DNA from: Caballeronia arvi
GTDB lineage: Bacteria; Pseudomonadota; Gammaproteobacteria; Burkholderiales; Burkholderiaceae
Direction: 5' to 3'
NCBI RefSeq assembly: GCF_001544695.2
Contig: NZ_FCOM02000047.1
Coordinates: 1-64,000, forward strand
Length of the DNA stretch: 64,000 nucleotides
This document shows positions 8,833 through 17,058 of the stretch, piece after piece. The notes beneath the pieces were generated by a model, which had not been told where the DNA came from, searched no databases, and was given only the letters and a program-made list of their open reading frames with translations. Numbering within the stretch: position 1 is the first letter of the stretch; every line of letters starts with the position of its first letter. The position numbers were made by a program, and so were the translations under genes.

Positions 8833-9182
8833 ATTGAGCCGCTCTCCGTTAATCCTCTCTCGTAGGAAACTCATAAATTCGCGGTGGCTCAGTCTCAGTA
8901 AGGGAATCCAGAATCGCGCTGATACATCTCAGAAACAAGAGCGATCAGGTGCACTATTCAAGCATAAACTAGGGTGCTTCAAGTATTGACAGTATTAATA
9001 TTAGCTATCTTCCGGTAAATATCTTTTAGCGCGATCGGGCCCGATGGGTAATTCAATTACTTCAACATCTCTTAACGCGCTTGCAAGAATTTTTTGTAGT
9101 GGGGAAATCCAGTATGCAGATACTCCAACGCACTCTAAGGCGCCAGATTTTTTTTTCGCTGGGCAACTTGAATGAGTACACC
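8833..9182. other. Intergenic region inside the importer operon
   Basis: About 350 bases with no gene. It is AT-rich near 8985-9010, where TTGACA (8986-8991) resembles a -35 box, but no well-spaced -10 follows. It may provide a second promoter for the permease and ATPase genes, or be the scar of a rearrangement that placed the hydrolase gene here. Confidence 0.4.
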
Positions 9183-10130
9183 ATGGCGAAATTGATATTA
9201 AGCAGACTGCTGCTGGGAGCGGGGACACTCCTTGCAGTTTCCGTGCTGATCTTCGTGTGCACCCAGATCCTGCCGGGTGACGTGGCTTCCGCCGTTCTCG
9301 GCCAGGACGCCACCCCCGAGGCATTGGTGATCTTCCGTAAGGAACTGGGGCTGGATTTGCCCGCTTACATGCGTTACTTCAACTGGTTCACTGGCGCACT
9401 GCATGGTGACCTAGGTGTTGCGCTGACCAACAAGCGTGTGATCCTGGATGAAATTGCCCCCCGCCTGGCCAACACCATGTTTCTGGCAGGCTATGCCGCG
9501 CTGATTGCCATCCCCCTGGCGGTGGGCCTGGGTATTCTCTCGGCTATCAACGAAGGCAAGCTCATCGACAAGCTATCCAACATCATCACGCTGACAGCTA
9601 TTTCGCTGCCCGAATTCTTCGCGGCCTACCTGCTCATCATCTTCCTGGCCGTGGACGTGCACTGGCTGCCCTCGCTGTCTACAGTCTACAAGGACATGCC
9701 ATTCACCGAGCGCGTCTACCAAACCACGCTGCCGGCCTTAACGCTTACGGTGGTGGTGGCCGCGCACATGCTGCGCATGACCCGCAGCTCTGTGCTGTCG
9801 GTCATGTCCACAGCCTATATAGAAATGGCCTTTCTCAAGGGCGCCCGACGCGGCCGCGTAATCGTACGCCACGCACTGCCCAACGCAGCCGCTCCCATCA
9901 TCACTGTAGTGGCGCTCAACATGGCGTATTTGGTGGTTGGTGTGGTGGTGATCGAGGCGGTGTTCGTCTATCCGGGCATGGGGCAACTCATGGTCGATGC
10001 CGTCGCCAAGCGAGACGTGCCCGTGGTGCAAGCCTGTGGCTTGATGTTTGCCGCCGTGTTCGTGGTGCTCAACACCTTGGCGGACATTTTGGTCATTCTG
10101 GTCAACCCCCGTTTGCGCCACAAGCGCTGA
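9183..10130 (+). CDS. ABC transporter permease, DppB/OppB type
   Basis: A 315-residue inner-membrane permease of the peptide/nickel family. It has an N-terminal membrane helix (SRLLLGAGTLLAVSVLIFVC), a periplasmic loop with QILPGDVASAVLGQDATPEA, and five more hydrophobic segments. The EAA-type loop is at AYIEMAFLKGARRGRVIVRH, where Dpp permeases contact the ATPase. ATG 9183 is chosen because DppB proteins begin just before the first helix; upstream in-frame codons add an unlikely extension. It pairs with the DppC-type permease 16 bases downstream. Confidence 0.92.
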   Translation: MAKLILSRLLLGAGTLLAVSVLIFVCTQILPGDVASAVLGQDATPEALVIFRKELGLDLPAYMRYFNWFTGALHGDLGVALTNKRVILDEIAPRLANTMFLAGYAALIAIPLAVGLGILSAINEGKLIDKLSNIITLTAISLPEFFAAYLLIIFLAVDVHWLPSLSTVYKDMPFTERVYQTTLPALTLTVVVAAHMLRMTRSSVLSVMSTAYIEMAFLKGARRGRVIVRHALPNAAAPIITVVALNMAYLVVGVVVIEAVFVYPGMGQLMVDAVAKRDVPVVQACGLMFAAVFVVLNTLADILVILVNPRLRHKR

Positions 10131-10146
10131 TGCCAAGGACAGTCCC

Positions 10147-10980
10147 ATGAAAATCTTCGGACACAAACCCACCCTGTCGGCCTGGTTCGGCCTGACCGTG
10201 ATGTCGATCTTCATTTTTGCTTCGGTTTTGACTCCCTTGTTGGCTCCCTACGGGCAGTCGCAAAACGTGGGCAGCACTTGGAATGAGCCCTCCATGACCA
10301 TGCTGCTGGGCGCCGACCAGATTGGTCGCGACATGCTAACCCGCATCATGTATGGCTCGCGCATGACCATTGGCGTGGCCTTGGCCATTACCCTACTGTC
10401 GTTCTTCATCGGCATCGTGCTGGGCTTTATCGGCGCCGTGCGGGGTGGTTGGGTGGACCTTTTCTTCACCCGCCTGGTGGACGTGATGCTGTCCATTCCC
10501 AATCTGATTTTCGCGCTGATCATCCTGGGCGTGTTCGGTTCCAGCATTCCGGTGCTGATTCTCACCATTGCCGTGCTCGACTCCACCCGCGTGTTCCGTC
10601 TGGCGCGTGCGCTTGGCATGAACCTCGCGGTGCTGGAGTACGTGGAGGCTGCGCGCCTGCGCGGCGAAGGCCTGTGGTGGATCATCCGTCGCGAGATCCT
10701 GCCCAACGCCTGGGCGCCGCTGGTCTCGGAGTTTGGCCTGCGCTTTTGCTTCAACTTCCTGTTCATTGCTGGCCTGTCCTTCCTGGGCTTGGGCATTCAG
10801 CCGCCATACGCCGATTTGGGCGGCATGGTGCGCGAGAACGCCGCAGCCATCAACTTCGGCATGATGGCCCCCATCTACCCCGCTGCTGCTATTGCTTTGC
10901 TCACCGTGTCGGTAAATCAGGTGGTGGACTGGATGCTGTCCATCGACGCACGCCCCTCGGGCGCACAAGCAGAACTGTAA
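10147..10980 (+). CDS. ABC transporter permease, DppC/OppC type
   Basis: A 277-residue second permease. DppC features are the LAPYGQSQNVG segment after helix 1, the LLGADQIGRDMLTRIMYGSR motif (the DxxGRD box that is nearly universal in this family), and the cytoplasmic EAA loop YVEAARLRGEGLWWIIRREI. AAGGA lies about ten bases before ATG 10147. The gene follows the DppB-like gene by 16 bases and precedes the ATPase by 13, so the three are almost certainly co-transcribed. Confidence 0.93.
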   Translation: MKIFGHKPTLSAWFGLTVMSIFIFASVLTPLLAPYGQSQNVGSTWNEPSMTMLLGADQIGRDMLTRIMYGSRMTIGVALAITLLSFFIGIVLGFIGAVRGGWVDLFFTRLVDVMLSIPNLIFALIILGVFGSSIPVLILTIAVLDSTRVFRLARALGMNLAVLEYVEAARLRGEGLWWIIRREILPNAWAPLVSEFGLRFCFNFLFIAGLSFLGLGIQPPYADLGGMVRENAAAINFGMMAPIYPAAAIALLTVSVNQVVDWMLSIDARPSGAQAEL

Positions 10981-10993
10981 GGAAGCTCTGGGT

Positions 10994-12601
10994 ATGAACG
11001 ATCAAATGATCCTGGAAATCAAGAACCTGCGCCTAGAAAGCATTTCGGGCAGCACCATCGTGGACAACGTTGGACTCTCGCTCAAAAAGGGCGAGGTGCT
11101 GGGTCTGATTGGTGAGAGCGGCGCAGGTAAATCCTCGATTGGCTTGTCGAGCATGTGCTACGCCCGCGCCGGCGTGCACATTGCCGCTGGCGAGGTGATC
11201 CTAGGCGGCACCAACATCCGCGCCCTGAACGCCGATGGCCGCCGCGGCATGCGCGGCAAGCGCATTGCCTACATTGCCCAAAGCGCCACTGCTGCTTTTA
11301 ACCCGGCCCACACGCTAATGGACCAGGTGTGCGAGGCTCCCACCATTCACAAGCTGATGACCCGGATCGAGGCCGAAACTTGGGCGCGCCAGCTATTCCG
11401 CTCGCTGGACCTGCCCGACCCCGACAACTTTGGTGGGCGCTATCCGCACCAGGCGTCTGGTGGCCAGTTGCAGCGCGCCATGGCTGCCATGGCAATGTCC
11501 TGCCGCCCCGACGTGCTGATCCTGGATGAGCCCACTACCGCGCTAGACGTGACCACGCAGATTGAAGTGCTGATCCTGCTCAAGTCGCTCATTCACGAGT
11601 ACAAGACGGCGGCTATCTACATCACCCACGACCTGGCCGTGGTGGCCCAGGTGGCGGACCGCATCAAGGTGCTGCGCCATGGCAAGGAAGTGGAGCAAGG
11701 CTCCACGGTTCAAATCCTGCACGATGCCAAGCAGGAATACACCGCCCGCCTAGTGGCGGTGCGCGGTGCGGCCGCCAGCGAGCGCGCTGCGCTAGGCACG
11801 GTTGAGGTCGACAAGACGGTGCTGTCTATCAAGGATTGCCATGCCTCTTACGGCAGCTTCCACGTGGTCAAGGGCGTGAGCCTGGATCTCAAGAAGGGGG
11901 AAACTGTGGCCGTGGTGGGCGAGTCGGGCTCGGGCAAGTCGACGCTGGCGCGCGTGATTACGGGCCTGCTGCCCCCCAGCAGTGGCGAGATCGTCTTCCA
12001 AGGCAAGGCCTTGCCGCACAGCCTCAAGGAGCGCAGCAAAGAGCTCAAGCAACGCATCCAGCTCGTGTACCAGATTCCTGACGTGGCCATCAACCCACGC
12101 CAGACGCTTATGGACATCATCGGCCGCCCGGTGGAATTCTACTTTGGCGCAAGTCGCTCTGAAGCGGAAGCGCGCGCCAAGGAGCTGATCAACTTGGTGG
12201 AACTGCCGCACGAGTTCCTCTCGCGCAGGCCCGGCCAACTCTCGGGCGGACAGAAGCAGCGCGTGTGTATTGCGCGCGCCTTGGCAGCCCGTCCCGACAT
12301 GATCATCCTGGACGAACCCACCTCGGCGCTTGACCCTCTGGTGGCGGAGGAAATTCTCACACTCTTGCGCAAGCTGCAGCGTGAACTAGGTCTGTCCTAT
12401 CTGCTGATCACGCACGATCTGGACGTGGTGCATCGCATTGCCCACCGCACCGCCGTGATGCTGCAGGGCAAGTTCGTGGCGTTCGACCAGACCGACAAGA
12501 TCTTCGACAACCCCGAACACCCCTACACCCAGAAGCTCATCAATGCCGTGCCAGAGATGCGGGTGGACTGGCTTGGGGAGGTGCTGGTGAACCGCCTATA
12601 A
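10994..12601 (+). CDS. Fused double ATP-binding protein of a peptide-type ABC importer (DppD-DppF fusion)
   Basis: A 535-residue protein with two complete nucleotide-binding domains. The first has Walker A GESGAGKS (near residue 40), signature SGGQLQR and Walker B VLILDEPTTALD. The second has GESGSGKS (near 318), SGGQKQR and MIILDEPTSALD, and ends with the oligopeptide-transporter tail motif HPYTQKLINAVPE. Single-chain double ATPases of the GsiA/YejF type serve a DppB/DppC pair without further subunits, which fits this operon. GGAAG precedes ATG 10994. The protein would energise the two upstream permeases. Confidence 0.95.
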   Translation: MNDQMILEIKNLRLESISGSTIVDNVGLSLKKGEVLGLIGESGAGKSSIGLSSMCYARAGVHIAAGEVILGGTNIRALNADGRRGMRGKRIAYIAQSATAAFNPAHTLMDQVCEAPTIHKLMTRIEAETWARQLFRSLDLPDPDNFGGRYPHQASGGQLQRAMAAMAMSCRPDVLILDEPTTALDVTTQIEVLILLKSLIHEYKTAAIYITHDLAVVAQVADRIKVLRHGKEVEQGSTVQILHDAKQEYTARLVAVRGAAASERAALGTVEVDKTVLSIKDCHASYGSFHVVKGVSLDLKKGETVAVVGESGSGKSTLARVITGLLPPSSGEIVFQGKALPHSLKERSKELKQRIQLVYQIPDVAINPRQTLMDIIGRPVEFYFGASRSEAEARAKELINLVELPHEFLSRRPGQLSGGQKQRVCIARALAARPDMIILDEPTSALDPLVAEEILTLLRKLQRELGLSYLLITHDLDVVHRIAHRTAVMLQGKFVAFDQTDKIFDNPEHPYTQKLINAVPEMRVDWLGEVLVNRL

Positions 12602-13294
12602 GGACCTCCCTCATTTTGACAAGCGGGTTTTAATGGGTCACTGGTCAAGCTCCGGTGACCGCTTCGTTGCGAAGTTCCTTCGTATAGTGCGTATTCCACG
12701 CCAAACCGAACGCCGGATACGTGATACGGATTAGTTCATGAAGGCCATGACGATAACCTTCTGGGGTACTACATCCCACCATCCCACCAGAGCCATATGA
12801 GATACCAGCGACTGCTCACGGACATAGGTGTCGGAGGGGTAAGAGCATGTGTTTAGGAAGCCGCGCTTGTCGGGAGCGCGCGGTGGCTCGAGATTTTGAC
12901 CGGGGCACCTTTCATCTCCTGAGTCTTCTCTTTGTCATGGCAAATTGTAGCGTTGGGCACAATCGTAGCAGTCCTCCATAACATTTAGCACCTCGGAGAA
13001 TCGGCTCCCTAGAACACGTCGCTGGATTGCGCCCCAATCGTCAGCAATTGGCGAGGCCTTCTCAGCTGCACATAGCACAGTGGTCCCAGTGAGCCCCAAA
13101 GAAGAGGATGCGCGAATTGCACGGATGATCAGCGCGACGTCCTTTCAGGGCAAAGCTGATCAGCGCCTAACCGTCGTGCCTCGGGGAAGGGGCTAGACCC
13201 CGGCGCCGTGCTGACATAGGGTTTGCTTACGCGCCGCCCCCGCTCTCTAGGTCGCCGATCTTCGGAAGGAATAGCCTACTCTGGAAGAATCGGT
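12602..13294. other. Intergenic region between importer and polyol locus
   Basis: About 690 bases between two convergent operons. On the reverse strand an open stretch at 12942-13143 reads SEVLNVMEDCYDCAQRYNLP at its end. It has no start codon with a ribosome site and no family I recognise, so it may be the tail of a lost gene. A hairpin lies at 12636-12660. Nothing else is supported. Confidence 0.4.
12636..12660 (+). terminator. Hairpin after the importer operon (possible terminator)
   Basis: GGTCACTGG and CCGGTGACC pair over nine positions (one G-T) around a seven-base loop, 35 bases after the ATPase stop codon. There is no run of T after it, so it would act weakly or as an mRNA end-protecting structure. 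Confidence 0.4.
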
Positions 13295-14413
13295 TCAGGC
13301 CGCCATTGCGTCAAGAACATTTCTCTGGAACGCTATCCCTTCTGCGTTGAACAAATGGCAATGGTCAGGCGACGTCCCAAGCTTCACTTGTTGGCCGCGC
13401 GCGTGCTTCTCGAGGGGCGGAATTCGCGCAATCAATCCATCTGAAGCCACATCCGATTCGGCATAGAGGTAAGCCGCGTCACCGAGCGACTCGACGGTCA
13501 TTGTGGTCGCCGAGACGCCGTATGTATCAGCGCTCGGTGCATTAGGCAGCAGGTGTTCCGGGCGAATACCAACCGTCACCGCGTCACCGGGTTTGGCATT
13601 GCCGGGCAGCACGGCAACCCGTTGAGTCTCGCCGGTCGCATAATTCACGAGTACGCCTCCGTTCTGCACCTCAGCGATCGTGCCCGACAGGAAATTCATT
13701 TTGGGCGAGCCGATGAAGCCCGCTACAAACTTGTTCGCCGGCATGTGATAGAGCTCGTTCGGCGTTCCAACCTGTTCGATATTGCCGGCCGACAACACTA
13801 CGATCTTGTCGGCCAGCGTCATCGCTTCCACCTGATCGTGCGTCACGTAGATCATCGTCGTCTTCAAATCATCGTGAAGGCGCGCAAATTCGAGGCGCAT
13901 CTTTACGCGCAGAGCGGCGTCAAGGTTCGAAAGCGGCTCATCGAAGAGAAATACCTTTGGCTTGCGCGTGATCGCGCGACCGATCGCCACGCGCTGGCGC
14001 TGCCCGCCCGAAAGTGCCTTCGGCTTGCGATCCAACAGGTGGTCAATGTGCAGAATCTTCGCGGCGTTCTTGACGGCCGCGTCAATTGCAGGCTTCTTCT
14101 CGCCTGCGAGCTTGAGGCCGAATGCCATGTTGTCGTAGAGCGACATATGCGGGTAGAGCGCGTACGATTGAAACACCATCGCGATTCCACGCTTAGCCGG
14201 CGGGAGTTCGTTCACTCGCTCGCCGTCGATCATCAGGTCACCACCGCTGATGTCCTCTAATCCCGCGATCATGCGCATCAGCGTGGATTTGCCGCAACCG
14301 GACGGGCCGACAAAAACAACGAACTCCCCGTCGTTGATGTCGAGGTTGACGCTACGCATCACCTCCATCTCTTCATATCGTTTGTTGATGTTTCTCAGCG
14401 TCAGGCTTGCCAT
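13295..14413 (-). CDS. ABC transporter ATP-binding protein, sugar/polyol type (UgpC/MsmK/SmoK family)
   Basis: A 372-residue ATPase for the polyol importer encoded just upstream on the same strand. Walker A is GPSGCGKST (about residue 36), signature LSGGQRQRVAIGRAI (about 135), Walker B VFLFDEPLSNLD, and switch His in YVTHDQVEAM. The C-terminal 130 residues form the MalK-type regulatory OB domain (TVGIRPEHL). ATG 14413 is where family homology begins (MASLTLRNINKRY); the frame stays open upstream but is not coding. It is the last gene of the transporter operon, separated from the phosphatase gene by 46 bases that include a small hairpin. Confidence 0.95.
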   Translation of the reverse strand: MASLTLRNINKRYEEMEVMRSVNLDINDGEFVVFVGPSGCGKSTLMRMIAGLEDISGGDLMIDGERVNELPPAKRGIAMVFQSYALYPHMSLYDNMAFGLKLAGEKKPAIDAAVKNAAKILHIDHLLDRKPKALSGGQRQRVAIGRAITRKPKVFLFDEPLSNLDAALRVKMRLEFARLHDDLKTTMIYVTHDQVEAMTLADKIVVLSAGNIEQVGTPNELYHMPANKFVAGFIGSPKMNFLSGTIAEVQNGGVLVNYATGETQRVAVLPGNAKPGDAVTVGIRPEHLLPNAPSADTYGVSATTMTVESLGDAAYLYAESDVASDGLIARIPPLEKHARGQQVKLGTSPDHCHLFNAEGIAFQRNVLDAMAA

Positions 14414-14459
14414 GATAAGTCTCCTATGCATCGATCGCCGGTAGGCCTTGCCTCCGGCA

Positions 14460-15176
14460 TTAGCGAACTTCGAAAGCAGCGTTGTTGATCCAGTCAGCAG
14501 CCAGCGCGGGCAACATCCGCATGTCGTCAAACACGGTACTGGCCCCGGCGCCCTGTAACGCGGCGACCTGTCCCTCAGTCGCGTGCCCGCCACCGACGAA
14601 GCCGAGCACGGACATACCTGCGGCCGTCGCTGCGGCGACCCCCGCAGCGCTGTCCTCCACAACAAGGCAATGCGATACCGGAACTCGCAGCGTGCGCGCG
14701 GCCAAGAGATAGACGTCTGGCGCGGGCTTCGGATGAGCAACGAGATCCGCGGTGTACCGCCGATCGCCGAAGAAGCGAACGAGGCCTGTGCGGAAGAGCG
14801 CCGCCTCGACGTAAGACGAAGAGCTGTTGCTCGCGCATGCTTTGCGAAGCGGAATGCTCCCTAGCGCCTGGGCCACGCCCTGCACCGCCGGGGCCTCCAC
14901 GGCCGCCGACTCCACGGCCCGTCGGATCTGCTCTATTTGGAACGCATCGAGCGAGCGGTTAAGCGCCTCGGCCGTCCGCGCGAGCACTGTCTCGATTCGT
15001 AGCCCTAGTAGCGGCATCAAGATCGGCTCGGGTTCTTCACTCGGCCAAAGCGTATGCAGTTGCTCGATCAAAACCCTCGCCGCGACGGCTTCGCTGTCGA
15101 TTAACACACCGTCGCAATCGCAGATCATCAAAAGGTCGGCGTGCTCGTCGGTATGAGCGCTCAGTTCTAGATTCAC
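14460..15176 (-). CDS. HAD-superfamily sugar phosphatase-like hydrolase
   Basis: A 238-residue HAD hydrolase with the nucleophile motif DCDGVLID (Asp20 and Asp22), a helical cap (about 32-105), a lysine-containing HPKPAPDVYLLAA motif and the acidic VVEDSAAGVAAA loop of beta-phosphoglucomutase-like phosphatases. In the usual motif II (SSS), SNSSSSYVEAAL is visible. A GTG at 15176 is the start, with GGAG just upstream; the gap to the permease stop is ten bases. Phosphatases of this sort occur in polyol operons and probably act on a phosphorylated sugar or a toxic side product. The exact substrate is not readable. Confidence 0.85.
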   Translation of the reverse strand: MNLELSAHTDEHADLLMICDCDGVLIDSEAVAARVLIEQLHTLWPSEEPEPILMPLLGLRIETVLARTAEALNRSLDAFQIEQIRRAVESAAVEAPAVQGVAQALGSIPLRKACASNSSSSYVEAALFRTGLVRFFGDRRYTADLVAHPKPAPDVYLLAARTLRVPVSHCLVVEDSAAGVAAATAAGMSVLGFVGGGHATEGQVAALQGAGASTVFDDMRMLPALAADWINNAAFEVR

Positions 15177-15186
15177 GCTCGGCTCC

Positions 15187-16041
15187 TCACTTCACCGCGC
15201 CAAACGTAAGGCCACGCACCAGTTGCTTCTGCGAGACCCAACCTACGATCAAAATGGGTGCGACCGCGAGCAGCGAAGCCGCCGAGAGCTTCGCCCAGAA
15301 CAAGCCTTCCGGACTCGAATACGACGCGATGAACACCGTCAGCGGTGCCGCGTTCGAGCTCGACAGGTTGATGCTCCAGAACGCCTCGTTCCACGACAGG
15401 ATGATGAGCAGCAGGCCGGTCGATGCGAGACCGGGCAGCGCCATCGGCATCAGCAGATAGACGATCTCCTGCCATGTCGTCGCACCGTCGATGCGGCCCG
15501 CCTCCAGGATGTCCTTCGGCACTTCGTTGAAGTACGTGAAGGCCATCCACACGGCGATCGGCAGATTGATGAGCGTGTACACGATCACGAGGCCGGTCAC
15601 GGTATCGAGCAGGCCCGTGTTCTTCCACAGCAGATAGATCGGCACCAGCACGCCGACCGACGGCATCATCTTCGTGGACAGCATCCACAGCAGGACCGAC
15701 TGCGTCTTCTTGGTCGGAAAGAACGCCATCGCATAGGCGCACGGCACAGCGAGAATCATGCAGAGCACCGTGACGCCCACCGAGATCAGCACCGAGTTCC
15801 ACGCGAAGCCGAAGTAATTGCTGCGCGCGAACACCTCGCGGAAGCTCTCTAGCGTCGGCGTGAAGAACAGCGACGACGAATACGCCTGCTGCTCGGTCTT
15901 GAACGCGGTGATCGTCATCCAGAAGATCGGGAAGAACAACAGGATGGAGAAGATCCACGCGACGATGCCCGGCACGATGCGCTTCACATGATCCAGCACG
16001 GGCATCGACGTGGTTCCGGTTACCGGATGATGGCTGCTCAT
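15187..16041 (-). CDS. Carbohydrate ABC transporter permease, MalG type
   Basis: A 284-residue inner-membrane permease. It has six hydrophobic segments, the first at VAWIFSILLFFPIFWMTITA, and the EAA loop ILEAGRIDGATTWQEIVYLL that docks the ATPase. The start ATG at 16041 overlaps the stop of the MalF-type gene as ATGA, indicating translational coupling. The closest well-known relatives are the sorbitol/mannitol transporter permeases SmoG/MtlG. It is part of the minus-strand transporter operon. Confidence 0.93.
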   Translation of the reverse strand: MSSHHPVTGTTSMPVLDHVKRIVPGIVAWIFSILLFFPIFWMTITAFKTEQQAYSSSLFFTPTLESFREVFARSNYFGFAWNSVLISVGVTVLCMILAVPCAYAMAFFPTKKTQSVLLWMLSTKMMPSVGVLVPIYLLWKNTGLLDTVTGLVIVYTLINLPIAVWMAFTYFNEVPKDILEAGRIDGATTWQEIVYLLMPMALPGLASTGLLLIILSWNEAFWSINLSSSNAAPLTVFIASYSSPEGLFWAKLSAASLLAVAPILIVGWVSQKQLVRGLTFGAVK

Positions 16042-16976
16042 GACTCGTACTCCCCTTTGAGGTTCCTCGCGAGCATTCTCACGAGGAAAAACGCGACGAT
16101 GTTGGCGAGAATGACCGCGAGAATGCCGCCCGCCGAGGCAAGACCCACATCGAACTGTTGCAGGCCGAGCGCGTAGATCAGGTACGACAAGTTCGTCGTC
16201 GCAGTGCCGGGACCGCCGCCGGTCGTCGTGTAGATTTCCGCGAAGATCGACAGCAGGAAGATGGTTTCCATCATCACGACGACGGCGATAGCCCGCTTCA
16301 AATGCGGCAGCGTGATGAAGAAGAACATCGCGAACGGACCCGCGCCATCGATGCGCGCCGCTTCCTTCTGCTCCTGGTCGAGCGACTGAATCGCCGTGAA
16401 GAGAATCAGGAACGCGAACGGCAGCCACTGCCACGCGACGATCACGATCACCGCAAAGAGCGGATAGTCGGCGAACCAGTCGATCGGCTGCATACCCATC
16501 GAGCGCATGAGCCCCGCGATCAGGCCGTACACCGGATGCAGGATCATGTTCTTCCAGATTAGCGCGGAGACCGTCGGCATCACAAAGAACGGTGCGATCA
16601 CCAGCAGCCGCGCGATGCCTTGACCCAGGAACTTGCGGTCGAACAGCACGGCGAGAAGCACACCGCCTACCACCGTGATGACGAGCACCGAGATGATCAG
16701 CGTCAGCGTGTGGCCGATGGACGGCCCGAACGCCGGGTCGGTAACGAGGAACTCGAAGTTGTCGAGACCCGCGAAGCCTTTGACATCGGGGTTCAGCAGG
16801 TTGTAGCGCGAAAACGAGAACCATATCGTCATCGCGAGCGGAATGGCCATCCACAGGAAGAGCAGCCCGATCGATGGCGTGATCAGCCAGCGCACGGACT
16901 TCGCGCGCCGCTTGTCGCGCTCGGCGGCTGAGTCCTCCAGGTGATGATCGGTGATAGGGGGATTCAGTTGACTCAT
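16038..16976 (-). CDS. Carbohydrate ABC transporter permease, MalF type
   Basis: A 312-residue permease with an N-terminal cytoplasmic stretch rich in charge (about 1-25), then six membrane segments starting near WLITPSIGLLFLWMAIPLAM. The EAA loop is QKEAARIDGAGPFAMFFFIT. ATG 16976 is preceded by GAGAGGTG; codons further upstream lack a ribosome site. The stop overlaps the MalG-type start. It forms the permease heterodimer of the polyol importer. Confidence 0.93.
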   Translation of the reverse strand: MSQLNPPITDHHLEDSAAERDKRRAKSVRWLITPSIGLLFLWMAIPLAMTIWFSFSRYNLLNPDVKGFAGLDNFEFLVTDPAFGPSIGHTLTLIISVLVITVVGGVLLAVLFDRKFLGQGIARLLVIAPFFVMPTVSALIWKNMILHPVYGLIAGLMRSMGMQPIDWFADYPLFAVIVIVAWQWLPFAFLILFTAIQSLDQEQKEAARIDGAGPFAMFFFITLPHLKRAIAVVVMMETIFLLSIFAEIYTTTGGGPGTATTNLSYLIYALGLQQFDVGLASAGGILAVILANIVAFFLVRMLARNLKGEYES

Positions 16977-16997
16977 CGTGACACCTCTCGATGCGTT

Positions 16998-17030
16998 GGG
17001 CAGCACCGTAGACAGAAGGCGGTGCTGCCC
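16998..17030 (-). repeat. Strong intergenic hairpin between binding protein and permease genes
   Basis: GGGCAGCACCG and CGGTGCTGCCC are an exact 11-base inverted repeat around an 11-base loop. No T tract follows in the direction of transcription. In maltose-type operons such stem-loops after the binding-protein gene stabilise its mRNA and lower downstream expression, which would give more binding protein than permease. That role is inferred. Confidence 0.7.
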
Positions 17031-17058
17031 GTTTGCTACTACAGACGGTTTCGGGGGC

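Noticed and set aside
8986..9011. TTGACA with TATCTT downstream as a promoter before the DppB-like gene
   Set aside because: The spacing is only 14 bases, too short for a normal sigma-70 promoter.
12942..13143. Reverse open stretch ending DCYDCAQRYNLP in the large gap before the polyol locus
   Set aside because: No start codon with a ribosome site and no recognised family; kept only as a note in the intergenic entry.
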